Shown in pieces: positions 1-6,967 of a stretch of DNA of 15,369 nucleotides (its first letter is position 1; each line of letters begins with the position of its first letter). The notes beneath the pieces were generated by a model. It was not told the DNA's origin. It saw only the letters and a program-made list of their open reading frames with translations, and did no database searches. The DNA is from Collinsella sp. CAG:166 (GTDB lineage Bacteria; Actinomycetota; Coriobacteriia; Coriobacteriales; Coriobacteriaceae). Location of the stretch: positions 42,207 to 57,575 of the forward strand of contig FR878666.1 in assembly GCA_000434535.1 (NCBI GenBank), given 5' to 3'. The position numbers and the translations under genes were made by a program.

Positions 1-22
1 CCCGGTGGATCATCTCACCGGG
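1..22. other. Inverted repeat at window edge, possible end of an upstream transcript
   Basis: Bases 1-7 (CCCGGTG) pair perfectly with bases 16-22 (CACCGGG) around an 8-base loop. There is no T-run after it on the plus strand, and the left flank is cut off by the window edge. It could be the terminator of a preceding gene, read in either direction, or simply a hairpin in the leader region. The structure is seen directly; its role is a guess. Confidence 0.35.
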
Positions 23-31
23 CGCTTCCAT

Positions 32-60
32 ACCGTTCACGGCGCGAACGCAACCGTTCA
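32..60. repeat. ACCGTTCA direct repeat, 21-bp period
   Basis: The 8-mer ACCGTTCA occurs at 32-39 and again at 53-60, exactly 21 bp apart (two helical turns), upstream of the proposed promoter. Two identical words on the same DNA face are a typical layout for a dimeric activator or repressor. The regulator gene is not in the window, so the assignment as a binding site is inference. Confidence 0.4.
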
Positions 61-91
61 ACCGCGTTGCGGCAATCAGTTTGAAATTATC

Positions 92-120
92 TTGATGAAG
101 GAAAAAGCTGCTGGTAATCT
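92..120 (+). promoter_or_regulatory. Candidate promoter of the ten-gene cluster
   Basis: A -35-like TTGATG (92-97) is followed after 17 bases by TAATCT (115-120). The latter carries an extended -10 TG dinucleotide (112-113, then one base). Transcription would start near 127, leaving a leader of about 70 bases before the first ATG at 200. The -10 hexamer is only a partial match, so support comes from spacing, the TGn element and the lack of a better candidate. Confidence 0.5.
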
Positions 121-134
121 ATGGGACGTCATAG

Positions 135-157
135 AACGTTTGCATTGTGCAAATGTT
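135..157. promoter_or_regulatory. Palindromic operator candidate in the leader of the first gene
   Basis: The half-site AACGTTTGCA (135-144) and the half-site TGCAAATGTT (148-157) are reverse complements at 9 of 10 positions, around a 3-base centre. It lies just downstream of the proposed transcription start, where a bound repressor would block initiation or early elongation. The cluster has no regulator gene of its own in this window. The symmetry is seen; the operator role is inferred. Confidence 0.5.
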
Positions 158-199
158 GAAGCGAGATGCGATGCAGCCTCGAGTTCTTTGGAGGTATCT

Positions 200-1663
200 A
201 TGTCAGATACGAAGGCGAAGAAGACAAACAGACGTTTTAAGTTCAAATTACCGCATGTCTATACGATCATGTTCTTGCTGATCGTTGTCTTTGCGGTCCT
301 GACTTGGATCGTTCCCTCTGGCCAGTATCAGCGCAAGACGATTTCGACAGCGGCAGGCGAGCGTGAAGTCGCCGTTGCTGGAACCTATGAACAGGTCGAT
401 AAGAACTACACCGATTCCGAGACCGGCGAGACCATCAATCTGGGCCAGGATATCTTCGCGGTCCTGCAAGCGCCCACCAAGGGTATCCAGGAGGCTGCCG
501 ACGTCGTTGCGTTCGTCTTATTGATTGGCGGATCGTTCGCAATCATCACCAAGACCAACGCTTTGAATGCCGGCATGAGCCGTGTGGTTAAAAAGCTCAA
601 GAACAAGGACATCCTCATCATTCCCATCACGATGACGTTGCTGTCCATTTGCGGCACTACGTTTGGTATGTCTGAGGAAGCCCTGCCGTTCTATGCCATC
701 TTCATTCCCATCATGATGGGTATCGGCTATGACTCGATGACGGCATTCATCATCTGCTTCCTTGGTCCCAACCTGGGATATTGTGCTTCGACCATCGACC
801 CGTTTAATGTTTTGATCGCCCAAGGCATCATTGGCATCGAGGGCAATCCGCAACTGTGGCTGCGCGCCGTTTCTTGGGTCATCTTCACTGCCGCCGGTAT
901 CGCATGGGCCATGCGCTACGCCATGCGCGTCAAGAAAAACCCCGAGTCGTCCATTACGTACGAGGACGATAAGCTCAAGCGTATTGAGTTTTCCGTGACC
1001 GATGCCTCCATCGAGGAAGAGTTCACTATCCGTCAGAAGCTCGTGCTTATCGATTTTGCCTGCGGTATGGGCATTATCGTCTGGGGTCTTGTTACCCAGG
1101 GCTGGTACATGAATGAGATTTCCGCCGTGTTCCTTGGCATGGGCTTGCTTGCCGGTATCCTGGGCGGTCTTGACCAGCAGACGATCGCTGAGGAGTTCGT
1201 TAAGGGTCTCGCCGACTTTGCGTACGCTGCCATCGTTATCGGTATCGCTCGCGGTATTCTGGTCATCGCCGAGGGTGGCATGATCATCGACACCATCCTC
1301 CAGGCGCTCGCTACTGCGCTCGCCGGTGCACCAGCCGCCGTCTACACCACGTTTATGTATATCGTCCTTGGCCTGCTCTCTTTGCTGGTTCCCTCGAGTT
1401 CTGGCCTGGCGGCGCTCACCATGCCCGTTATGGGCTCCCTGACCGAGCTCATGGGCCTCAATCCCGAGGCGGCCGTCACCGCGCTCCAGTTTGCCAACCA
1501 GACCATCAACACCATCAGCCCCGTGGCGGGCATGACGGTCGCCGGCCTTGCCGTGGCTAGGATTTCGTTTGGCCAATGGTGGAAGACCATTTGGAAGTTC
1601 TTCATTTTCATGGTCGTCTTTGGCCTGATCGTAACGGCAATCTCTGGCATGCTTCCGGTGTAG
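200..1663 (+). CDS. yfcC: YfcC-family (DcuC superfamily) membrane carrier
   Basis: This 487-residue integral membrane protein is predicted to import the substrate of the cluster. A basic N-terminus (residues 1-16, rich in Lys and Arg) precedes a first membrane helix at about 19-41. It continues with a soluble loop and about ten further hydrophobic segments. Conserved stretches include FGMSEEALPFY, LVPSSSGLAALTMP and the NQTINTISPVAG region near the end, as expected for the PF03606 carriers that include arginine/ornithine-type antiporters. I chose ATG 200 because it has the SD GGAGG at 190-194. The open frame extends upstream to base 5, but those extra 65 residues are not membrane-like and include the promoter region. 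In the fra and frl contexts the transported compound would be an Amadori product. Exchange for the released amino acid is conceivable from the family but not shown. Confidence 0.85.
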   Translation: MSDTKAKKTNRRFKFKLPHVYTIMFLLIVVFAVLTWIVPSGQYQRKTISTAAGEREVAVAGTYEQVDKNYTDSETGETINLGQDIFAVLQAPTKGIQEAADVVAFVLLIGGSFAIITKTNALNAGMSRVVKKLKNKDILIIPITMTLLSICGTTFGMSEEALPFYAIFIPIMMGIGYDSMTAFIICFLGPNLGYCASTIDPFNVLIAQGIIGIEGNPQLWLRAVSWVIFTAAGIAWAMRYAMRVKKNPESSITYEDDKLKRIEFSVTDASIEEEFTIRQKLVLIDFACGMGIIVWGLVTQGWYMNEISAVFLGMGLLAGILGGLDQQTIAEEFVKGLADFAYAAIVIGIARGILVIAEGGMIIDTILQALATALAGAPAAVYTTFMYIVLGLLSLLVPSSSGLAALTMPVMGSLTELMGLNPEAAVTALQFANQTINTISPVAGMTVAGLAVARISFGQWWKTIWKFFIFMVVFGLIVTAISGMLPV

Positions 1664-1672
1664 GTGGTTGTG

Positions 1673-3256
1673 ATGTCTGATCGTTTGACGGTCCTGACGT
1701 CTAAGAGCGTCTTTACCTGTACGGGGGACCTGCCGTTTGAAGGTTTCGTAGCGGTCCGTGGCAATCGAATTGAGGCTGTTGGCACCAAGTGTGAGGTAGC
1801 TTCGTATTTGACCCAGGCGGACGAGGTGGTTGACCTGGGCGACCGCACTGTCATGCCTGGCCTGATCGATGTGCATACCTTCTATACAGGTTGGGCGCTG
1901 CGGACGTTGGGGTCTGATCTGTCCGGCGTCGCTGATGCCAAAGAGGCCGTGTCGCTCTTGCGTGCATGGAAAGAAGATCATCCGGATTGCGCGGCGGCTT
2001 TTGGCCACAACCTGCCCGAACCGTTGGCATCGGATGCCGAGAACGCAAATACGGCAGCTGTGTTTGACGATTGTTTTGGCGATATCCCTGTCGTCTGCTT
2101 TACACCGGGTGCGGAGACCTGCGTTCTCAATGCTGCCGCCAGTGCGCGATACGGCTTTACGCCCCAGGCGTGCTATGCCGAGAAGATCTGGCGCATGATG
2201 AGCGATTTCCTCGCGCTGCCCGAGGTGCGTGCCGGGTATTCGGACTACATGAGCATGCTTAACGAGCGCGGCGTTACCGCCATCAAGGAAATGGCGTTTG
2301 ATGACTACTACGGCTTTGCCGACGAAATGGCTCGCCGTGAGGAATCTGGTGAGCTGACGGTTCGCGTCTCTATGATGTCGCAGCCGGTGGGTGCCGGTGC
2401 AAATCTGTCATATGCCCGCGAGGCACGAGAGCGCTTCCGGGGATCGTTCGTTCGTTTTTCTGGCTTCAACCGTATGACCGATCGCGGCGTATGGGCGGGG
2501 CTTGCCGAGATGATTGACCCCTATGAGGACACGGCCGATGCGGGCGCTGCCGGCAAGACGGTCGTCGAGGAGCCAGAGTGGGATCTGATTGAGAACGAGC
2601 TACGTGCAATTGATGCTGACGGCTTCCGATATTCCTTGCATTGCCAGGGCGATGGCGCCGTTCGTCGCACCGTGGCGCTCTATGCCTCGCTGCCTCGAGA
2701 CGAGCGTGGACGGATGCTTCGCCGCCATGCGATTACCGATCTCGAGAACTCTGACCCGACCGATCTTGTCGAGTTTGGCAAGTTGGGTGGAATTTGCGAG
2801 GTCTATCCGCAGATTCTGACGCTGGACCGGCGCGAGGATTGCCTGTCGATGATGCGTCGACAAATTGGCGAGACGCGACTTTTGCACAGCTGGAATCGCC
2901 GCGGCATGGAAGATTCCGGATGCACAGTGTGCTGTGGCACTGATTTACCGCTGCTGATTCCGAGCCTGGGCGAGTCAATCTACAGCGCGTGCGGCGGATT
3001 CTTCGCCGACGGACTGCCCGTGAATGAGGTCAACACGCTGACGCTTGTCGAGCTCTTGTGCGCTTGGACTGCCGGGGGCGCGTACGACCTGATGCGCGAA
3101 GACGAGCTGGGTACGCTCGAGGTTGGCAAGCTTGCCGATATCTGCGTGCTCGATCGGGATGTGTTCGACCTCGATTATCGCGACGCACGTGATCTTGCGG
3201 TTGATATGACGATGTCGGACGGACAAATCGTGTTCGATCGAAATAAGGAGGCATAA
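1673..3256 (+). CDS. YtcJ-like amidohydrolase with altered HxH motif
   Basis: A 527-residue amidohydrolase-superfamily protein with an N-terminal beta-sandwich strand set (residues 1-60) and the strand-1 motif PGLIDVHTF (62-70). Later motifs are LHCQGDGAV (322-330), RRHAITD (350-356), CGTDLPL (421-427) and the C-terminal LGTLEVGKLADICVLD (479-494). These match the YtcJ subfamily. The usual HxH metal pair reads H68-T-F70, so the second histidine is replaced by Phe. The lysine-containing VKxFxDG stretch also appears as VRFSGFN (260-266). H323, H352 and D424 remain. Substrate unknown; amide or cyclic-amide bond hydrolysis upstream of the deglycation steps would fit. ATG 1673 is preferred to GTG 1664 because AGGTGG lies at 1662-1667. 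It starts 9 bases after the carrier gene stops and ends 1 base before the next gene. Confidence 0.8.
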   Translation: MSDRLTVLTSKSVFTCTGDLPFEGFVAVRGNRIEAVGTKCEVASYLTQADEVVDLGDRTVMPGLIDVHTFYTGWALRTLGSDLSGVADAKEAVSLLRAWKEDHPDCAAAFGHNLPEPLASDAENANTAAVFDDCFGDIPVVCFTPGAETCVLNAAASARYGFTPQACYAEKIWRMMSDFLALPEVRAGYSDYMSMLNERGVTAIKEMAFDDYYGFADEMARREESGELTVRVSMMSQPVGAGANLSYAREARERFRGSFVRFSGFNRMTDRGVWAGLAEMIDPYEDTADAGAAGKTVVEEPEWDLIENELRAIDADGFRYSLHCQGDGAVRRTVALYASLPRDERGRMLRRHAITDLENSDPTDLVEFGKLGGICEVYPQILTLDRREDCLSMMRRQIGETRLLHSWNRRGMEDSGCTVCCGTDLPLLIPSLGESIYSACGGFFADGLPVNEVNTLTLVELLCAWTAGGAYDLMREDELGTLEVGKLADICVLDRDVFDLDYRDARDLAVDMTMSDGQIVFDRNKEA

Positions 3257-3257
3257 G

Positions 3258-4109
3258 ATGTCTGAATCCAAAGCGACGCTGCACCGCGAACAGATTGCGG
3301 GCATGAATATCCACTACATCATGTGGTCGCTCGATTACTTCCTTGATGTGCAGCAGCGTTTGGGCTTTGAGTCCATTGAGCTGTGGTGTGCGGAGCCGCA
3401 TGTGACGCTCGACCACACGGGCTACTTTGAGGCTGAGGTCCTGGCGAAAAAGGCTGCAGACCGTGGGCTTAGGTATCGTACTCTGTGTCCCGAGAATGTT
3501 GTCTATCCTTGGCAGTACTGCGCACGCAAACCGCTGCATGAACAGCGCAGCCTGGCGTACTTTAAGCACGGCATTGAGCTTGCCGAGGTACTTGGGTGCG
3601 ACCGTATGTCCGTCAACTCGGGCTGGGGCGACTGGGACGAGGACCGCGAGGAAGCCTGGAAGCGCAGCCGCGAGCACTTGTCCATTCTGGCGGAGTATGC
3701 CGGCGAGCACGGTCTGGTGCTTACGATGGAAAGCCTGCGTCCCGAGGAGAGCAACCTTGTGACGACGGTTTCCGATGCGAAGCGCATGATTGACGAGGTC
3801 GCGAGCCCGTACTTACAGCCCATGGTTGATACAACCGCGATGGGCGTTGCAGGCGAGACGCTCGAGGACTGGTTTGCCGCCTTTGGTGATGGGGCAATTC
3901 ACGAGATGCACTTTATCGACGGTGACCCGTATGGCCATCTGGTATGGGGCGATGGCAAGCACGATATGGACGCCTTTGTCGCCACACTCAACGCCCATGG
4001 TTTCGACGGCATGCTGGGCCAGGAAATCACGGACGGTCGTTACTACGATGACCCGGCGGCGGCAGATGCCAAGAACATGGCCGCATTCGAGAAATATCTG
4101 ATTGACTAA
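3258..4109 (+). CDS. FrlC-like sugar epimerase/isomerase (AP endonuclease 2 TIM barrel)
   Basis: This 283-residue protein has the xylose-isomerase-like TIM barrel fold. Its pattern follows E. coli FrlC, which interconverts psicoselysine and fructoselysine. It has GFESIELWCAEPH (36-48), CPENVVYPW (77-85), TMESLRPEESN (156-166), MVDTTA (189-194) and HEMHFIDGDPYGH (215-227). The four expected metal ligands are present at the family's spacing: E158, D191, H218 and E256. The likely role is C3 epimerisation of a ketosamine before phosphorylation and deglycation. The start is ATG 3258 with the SD AAGGAGG at 3245-3251. Translation is probably coupled to the preceding gene, which stops one base earlier. 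The exact substrate is uncertain, since related hexulose 3-epimerases share the same ligands. Confidence 0.82.
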   Translation: MSESKATLHREQIAGMNIHYIMWSLDYFLDVQQRLGFESIELWCAEPHVTLDHTGYFEAEVLAKKAADRGLRYRTLCPENVVYPWQYCARKPLHEQRSLAYFKHGIELAEVLGCDRMSVNSGWGDWDEDREEAWKRSREHLSILAEYAGEHGLVLTMESLRPEESNLVTTVSDAKRMIDEVASPYLQPMVDTTAMGVAGETLEDWFAAFGDGAIHEMHFIDGDPYGHLVWGDGKHDMDAFVATLNAHGFDGMLGQEITDGRYYDDPAAADAKNMAAFEKYLID

Positions 4110-4119
4110 AACAACTATC

Positions 4120-4151
4120 GGCCACGCAACCGACGTCATTGATTGCGGGCC
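4120..4151 (+). other. Intercistronic hairpin ahead of the deglycase gene
   Basis: GGCC plus CGCAA (4120-4123, 4125-4129) pairs with TTGCG plus GGCC (4143-4151), with one bulged A and a 13-base loop. There is no T-run, so termination is unlikely. It occupies most of the 62-base gap, which is the widest gap within genes 1-5. It could protect or set the processing point of the downstream mRNA segment. The structure is seen; the role is inferred. Confidence 0.4.
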
Positions 4152-4171
4152 AAATAAGAAAGGAACTGGAT

Positions 4172-5140
4172 ATGAACGCACACGATCTGATCAAAGAGGC
4201 AATTGCCGAGAAGGGCAAGTTCGACAGCGTCTACTGGATTGCTTGCGGTGGCTCCATGATCGATTTGATCCCGGCTCACGAGCTTCTGCAACGCGAGGCA
4301 ACCACCTTCACTTCGTATATCTATACGGCTCGCGAGTTTGATATCATGCGTCCGCGTCGTCTGGGCGAGAAGTCCCTGGTCATCGCTTGTAGCCACAGTG
4401 GCAACACCCCCGAGGTCGTCGAGGGCTGCGAGATTGCCCTTGCTGCCGGCGCTACGGTGATCGCCCAGACCGACAACGCTGGATCTAAGATCGACTCCGG
4501 CAAGTGGACCACGTGGGTCTACCCGTGGGGCGAGGGTGTGCCGCAGGCCGAGGTCCCCGCTGGCATTTCGCTGTCGCTTGCGGCAGAGCTGCTCGATCAG
4601 CAGGAGGGCTACGCCGATCTTGCCGATATGTATGCCGGTATCGCCGAGATGGATAAGATTCTTCCCCCGGCACGCGAGAAGGTAAATGCCGAGCTGGGCG
4701 ATCGCTTTGCCAAGCTTTGCCAGGAGCACGAGTTCTTCTATATTCTGGGCAGCGGTCCCAACTTTAGCCAGACCTACGGTTTCGCTATCTGCTCTCTTAT
4801 GGAGATGCAGTGGCAGCACTGCAGCTACATCCACTCTGCCGAGTACTTCCATGGCCCCTTCGAGGCTACTCAGGATGGCGTTTTTTACTTCCTGCAGATG
4901 GGCTCCAGCGAGTGCCGTGCTATGGACGAGCGCGCCCTGGCGTTCCTTAAGACGCATACCGATACGCTGATGGTGCTCGATGCTAAGGAGTACGGTATGG
5001 AAGCCGTGCCGGCGAGCGTCCGTGCCTATCTGGACCCGGTGCTGTTCTACGCCATGAACTGCGAGCTGCGTGCTGCACGCGGCAAGGTGTTTGATCACGA
5101 TCCCGATTTCCGTCGCTATATGGGTGTTGTCGAGTACTAG
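4172..5140 (+). CDS. Two-SIS-domain Amadori 6-phosphate deglycase, FraB/FrlB-like
   Basis: This 322-residue cytoplasmic enzyme is predicted to cleave a 6-phosphorylated fructosamine to glucose 6-phosphate and a free amino acid. SIS domain 1 (about 15-140) carries CGGS (25-28) and SHSGNTPE (74-81). SIS domain 2 (about 180-315) carries MEMQWQHCSYIHSAEYFHGP (210-229). The conserved E224 and H227 sit in the E-x-x-HGP signature shared by FraB and FrlB. The C-terminus ends FRRYMGVVEY, the RRYxxxVEY tail seen in both. From memory, the MEMQW, RAMDERA and RRYM stretches resemble Salmonella FraB more than E. coli FrlB. ATG 4172 is chosen because AAAGGA lies at 4158-4163. It is flanked by an epimerase and a FrlD-like kinase, which supports the deglycation reading. 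Confidence 0.86.
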   Translation: MNAHDLIKEAIAEKGKFDSVYWIACGGSMIDLIPAHELLQREATTFTSYIYTAREFDIMRPRRLGEKSLVIACSHSGNTPEVVEGCEIALAAGATVIAQTDNAGSKIDSGKWTTWVYPWGEGVPQAEVPAGISLSLAAELLDQQEGYADLADMYAGIAEMDKILPPAREKVNAELGDRFAKLCQEHEFFYILGSGPNFSQTYGFAICSLMEMQWQHCSYIHSAEYFHGPFEATQDGVFYFLQMGSSECRAMDERALAFLKTHTDTLMVLDAKEYGMEAVPASVRAYLDPVLFYAMNCELRAARGKVFDHDPDFRRYMGVVEY

Positions 5141-5154
5141 AAGGGGCAAAGGCC

Positions 5155-6018
5155 ATGGCATTTAACGTTAACGCGCTCGGATTTGGCGACAACGTCGTCG
5201 ATCGCTACGAGCATATCCACACCATGTATCCCGGCGGCAATGCGGTGAACTTTGCCGTTTATGCCAAGAAATGCGGTGCCGCACGCTCCGCATACATGGG
5301 CATTTTTGGCAATGACGCCGCTGCCGAGCATGTTATTGCAAGCCTCGAGGATGAGGGTATCGAGCTTGACAAGTGCGAGCAGATGATTGGCGAGAACGGA
5401 GCGGCTCGCGTGACCGTCGTTGACGGTGACCGTGTCTTCCTTGGCTCCAACGAGGGCGGTATCCGTGGCGATGCGCGCTATGTCCTCGATCGCTTTGACC
5501 TTGCGTACATGAAGCAGTTCGATGTGGTTCATTCGGGCAACTATTGCTTTACCGAGCGCGAGCTGCCCAAGTTGAAGGCTGCGGGCGTCACGGTCTCTTT
5601 TGACTTTTCGGACGACTCCACCGACGAGTACTACGAGCAGATTGCGCCCTACGTCGATTTCGCTTTCTTTAGTGCGGCGGATGCCGCGAGTGAGGACGAG
5701 ATTCGCGAGCGTTTGGCATGGGTGAAGGGCCTGGGTCCGCGTTTTGTGTCGGCTACGGCGGGCGCCGAGGGCTGCATTGCTTACGACGGCGAGCGTTATT
5801 ACCGCCAGCTGGCTAAACCGGTAACGGACATGAAGGACACTATGGGGGCGGGCGACTCGTTCCTCACCTCGTTTTTGATGTGCTATCTCGATTCCGCCAA
5901 GCGTGGTGAGGATGGCGCCGAGGCCATCGAGCGCGCGCTCGACTTTGCTGCCGGGTTTGCCTCGACCGTGTGCGGCATGGAAGGTTCTTGGGGCCACGGG
6001 GCGCCAATCGTCGAATAG
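5155..6018 (+). CDS. PfkB-family kinase, FrlD-like (fructosamine 6-kinase)
   Basis: This 287-residue ribokinase-fold protein has the same layout as E. coli FrlD. It has FGDNVVD (10-16), PGGNAVNFAVY (26-36), FDFSDDST (149-156) and the C-terminal catalytic signature DTMGAGDS (228-235), with D234 as the expected general base. The GGN and N32 positions that contact the sugar are intact. Predicted reaction: ATP-dependent phosphorylation of a ketosamine at O6, supplying the deglycase encoded just upstream. ATG 5155 has AAGGGG at 5141-5146, immediately after the deglycase stop. It is the last gene before a 121-bp gap with a strong hairpin, so it likely closes the core transcript. Which amino acid the sugar is attached to cannot be told. 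Confidence 0.86.
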   Translation: MAFNVNALGFGDNVVDRYEHIHTMYPGGNAVNFAVYAKKCGAARSAYMGIFGNDAAAEHVIASLEDEGIELDKCEQMIGENGAARVTVVDGDRVFLGSNEGGIRGDARYVLDRFDLAYMKQFDVVHSGNYCFTERELPKLKAAGVTVSFDFSDDSTDEYYEQIAPYVDFAFFSAADAASEDEIRERLAWVKGLGPRFVSATAGAEGCIAYDGERYYRQLAKPVTDMKDTMGAGDSFLTSFLMCYLDSAKRGEDGAEAIERALDFAAGFASTVCGMEGSWGHGAPIVE

Positions 6019-6045
6019 CTTAAGAAAGCGTACGGCGGTCTGGCT

Positions 6046-6078
6046 ATGAGGTCTTGGACAGCCGATGCAAAACAATAA
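6046..6078 (+). other. Ten-codon mini-ORF before the intergenic hairpin
   Basis: ATG 6046 opens a 10-codon frame (MRSWTADAKQ, stop at 6076-6078). A weak GGCGG lies 8 bases upstream at 6033-6037, and the stop falls 10 bases before the terminator-like hairpin at 6089. The arrangement resembles attenuator leader peptides, and one Trp codon is present. Such short frames arise easily by chance and no competing anti-terminator fold was identified, so this is only a candidate. Confidence 0.2.
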
Positions 6079-6088
6079 GCGAAACGCG

Positions 6089-6125
6089 AAAAGGGGGCTC
6101 GCCATGTGGTGGGTCCCCTTTTGAA
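6089..6125 (+). terminator. Terminator-like hairpin between the two kinase genes
   Basis: Bases 6089-6103 pair with 6108-6122 to form a 15-bp stem with three G-U wobbles and an ATGT tetraloop. The left arm begins AAAAGGGG and the right arm ends CCCCTTTT, so it can act on either strand. It begins 70 bases after the first kinase gene stops and ends 7 bases before the SD of the second. Genes downstream would then depend on read-through or on a promoter that I could not find. Partial termination that lowers expression of the second half is the simplest reading. Confidence 0.7.
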
Positions 6126-6139
6126 CATTGGAGAAGACC

Positions 6140-6940
6140 ATGGGTATTAAAGCGTGTGCGGCTGGTTTTTGCTGCGCGGACGTCTATCAAAACATCGGCG
6201 TGTTCTATCCGACTGGTAACGGCATTGACTGGGGTATCCATCTTGCACGAATGGGCGTTTCGGTATCTGCCGTGTCGGTTGTCGGCAAGGACGAGTACGG
6301 AGACAAGATGAGAGAGGCGCTGGCCGCTGAGGGGCTCGATATCTCACATCTGCGGGTGGAGGATGGCGACACCTCGGTGATGCTCATGGCGTTGAAAGAC
6401 GGCGTCGATCGCGTACATCTCGAGGCAATTGATGGCGTAATGGAGACATATCGACCGAATGAAGACGACCGGGCGTTTATCCTAGAACATGACATCATTC
6501 ACACCGACCTGTTTGGCAATTGTTTGGACCTCCTGCCCGAATGGCATGATGCGGGCAAAACGGTGGTTATGGACTTCTCGGTGTTCAGCCAGGATCCCGA
6601 ATATGCATGCGAGGCTCATTTTCCTTACGTAGACTACGCGTTCATGTCGTTTGAAGAGGACACTCCGGAGCTGCGGGACTGGGTACGCCACGTGCAGGAA
6701 TTGGGACCGCGCGTTGCGGTTGCCACGCTTGGCGAGAAGGGAAGCATTGCCTATGACGGTGAGCGCTTCTATGAGTGCGGGATCGTACCGGCGGAGAAGG
6801 TCGTTAATACCGTGGGTGCCGGCGACTCGTATATTGCCGGGTTTACCAAGGGCGTGATCGATGGCCTTGATATTCCGGCGTGTATGAAGGCGGGTGCTGA
6901 GCTGTCGTCCCGAGTGATTGGTTCGTTTGAGCCGTACTAG
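6140..6940 (+). CDS. Second PfkB-family kinase with divergent sugar-site motif
   Basis: This 266-residue ribokinase-fold kinase is related to the FrlD-like kinase encoded upstream. The ATP/catalytic signature is intact as NTVGAGDS (223-230, with D229 as general base), and SIAYDGERFY is shared with the first kinase. The N-terminal sugar-binding motif differs: where the first kinase has PGGNAVN, this one has PTGNGID (24-30), losing a glycine and the asparagine. A different acceptor is therefore likely, perhaps another Amadori product or a free ketose. ATG 6140 is preferred over an upstream in-frame TTG at 6128 because the SD GGAG lies at 6130-6133 with 6-base spacing. It follows the terminator-like hairpin directly and leads a tightly packed five-gene run. 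Confidence 0.83.
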   Translation: MGIKACAAGFCCADVYQNIGVFYPTGNGIDWGIHLARMGVSVSAVSVVGKDEYGDKMREALAAEGLDISHLRVEDGDTSVMLMALKDGVDRVHLEAIDGVMETYRPNEDDRAFILEHDIIHTDLFGNCLDLLPEWHDAGKTVVMDFSVFSQDPEYACEAHFPYVDYAFMSFEEDTPELRDWVRHVQELGPRVAVATLGEKGSIAYDGERFYECGIVPAEKVVNTVGAGDSYIAGFTKGVIDGLDIPACMKAGAELSSRVIGSFEPY

Positions 6941-6967
6941 GGTCAAATGCCTGGAAAGGAGTACGAA

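Noticed and set aside
5..199. N-terminal extension of the carrier gene (65 codons)
   Set aside because: The extension overlaps the predicted promoter and operator, is not membrane-like, and the internal ATG at 200 has a strong SD.
518..2008. 496-codon open frame on the minus strand
   Set aside because: It lies opposite the carrier and amidohydrolase genes, has low-complexity Gly/His/Asp-rich composition and no recognisable domain or SD. It is a by-product of GC-rich codon use on the real strand.
6019..6088. Possible promoter for the second kinase gene (TGGACA at 6055-6060)
   Set aside because: The -35-like word is good, but nothing resembling a -10 lies 16-18 bases downstream, and any transcript would run straight into the terminator-like hairpin.
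4136..6141. Two long minus-strand open frames (334 and 341 codons) opposite the deglycase and first kinase genes
   Set aside because: The plus-strand frames have clear family motifs, whereas the antisense frames show none and lack ribosome binding sites.
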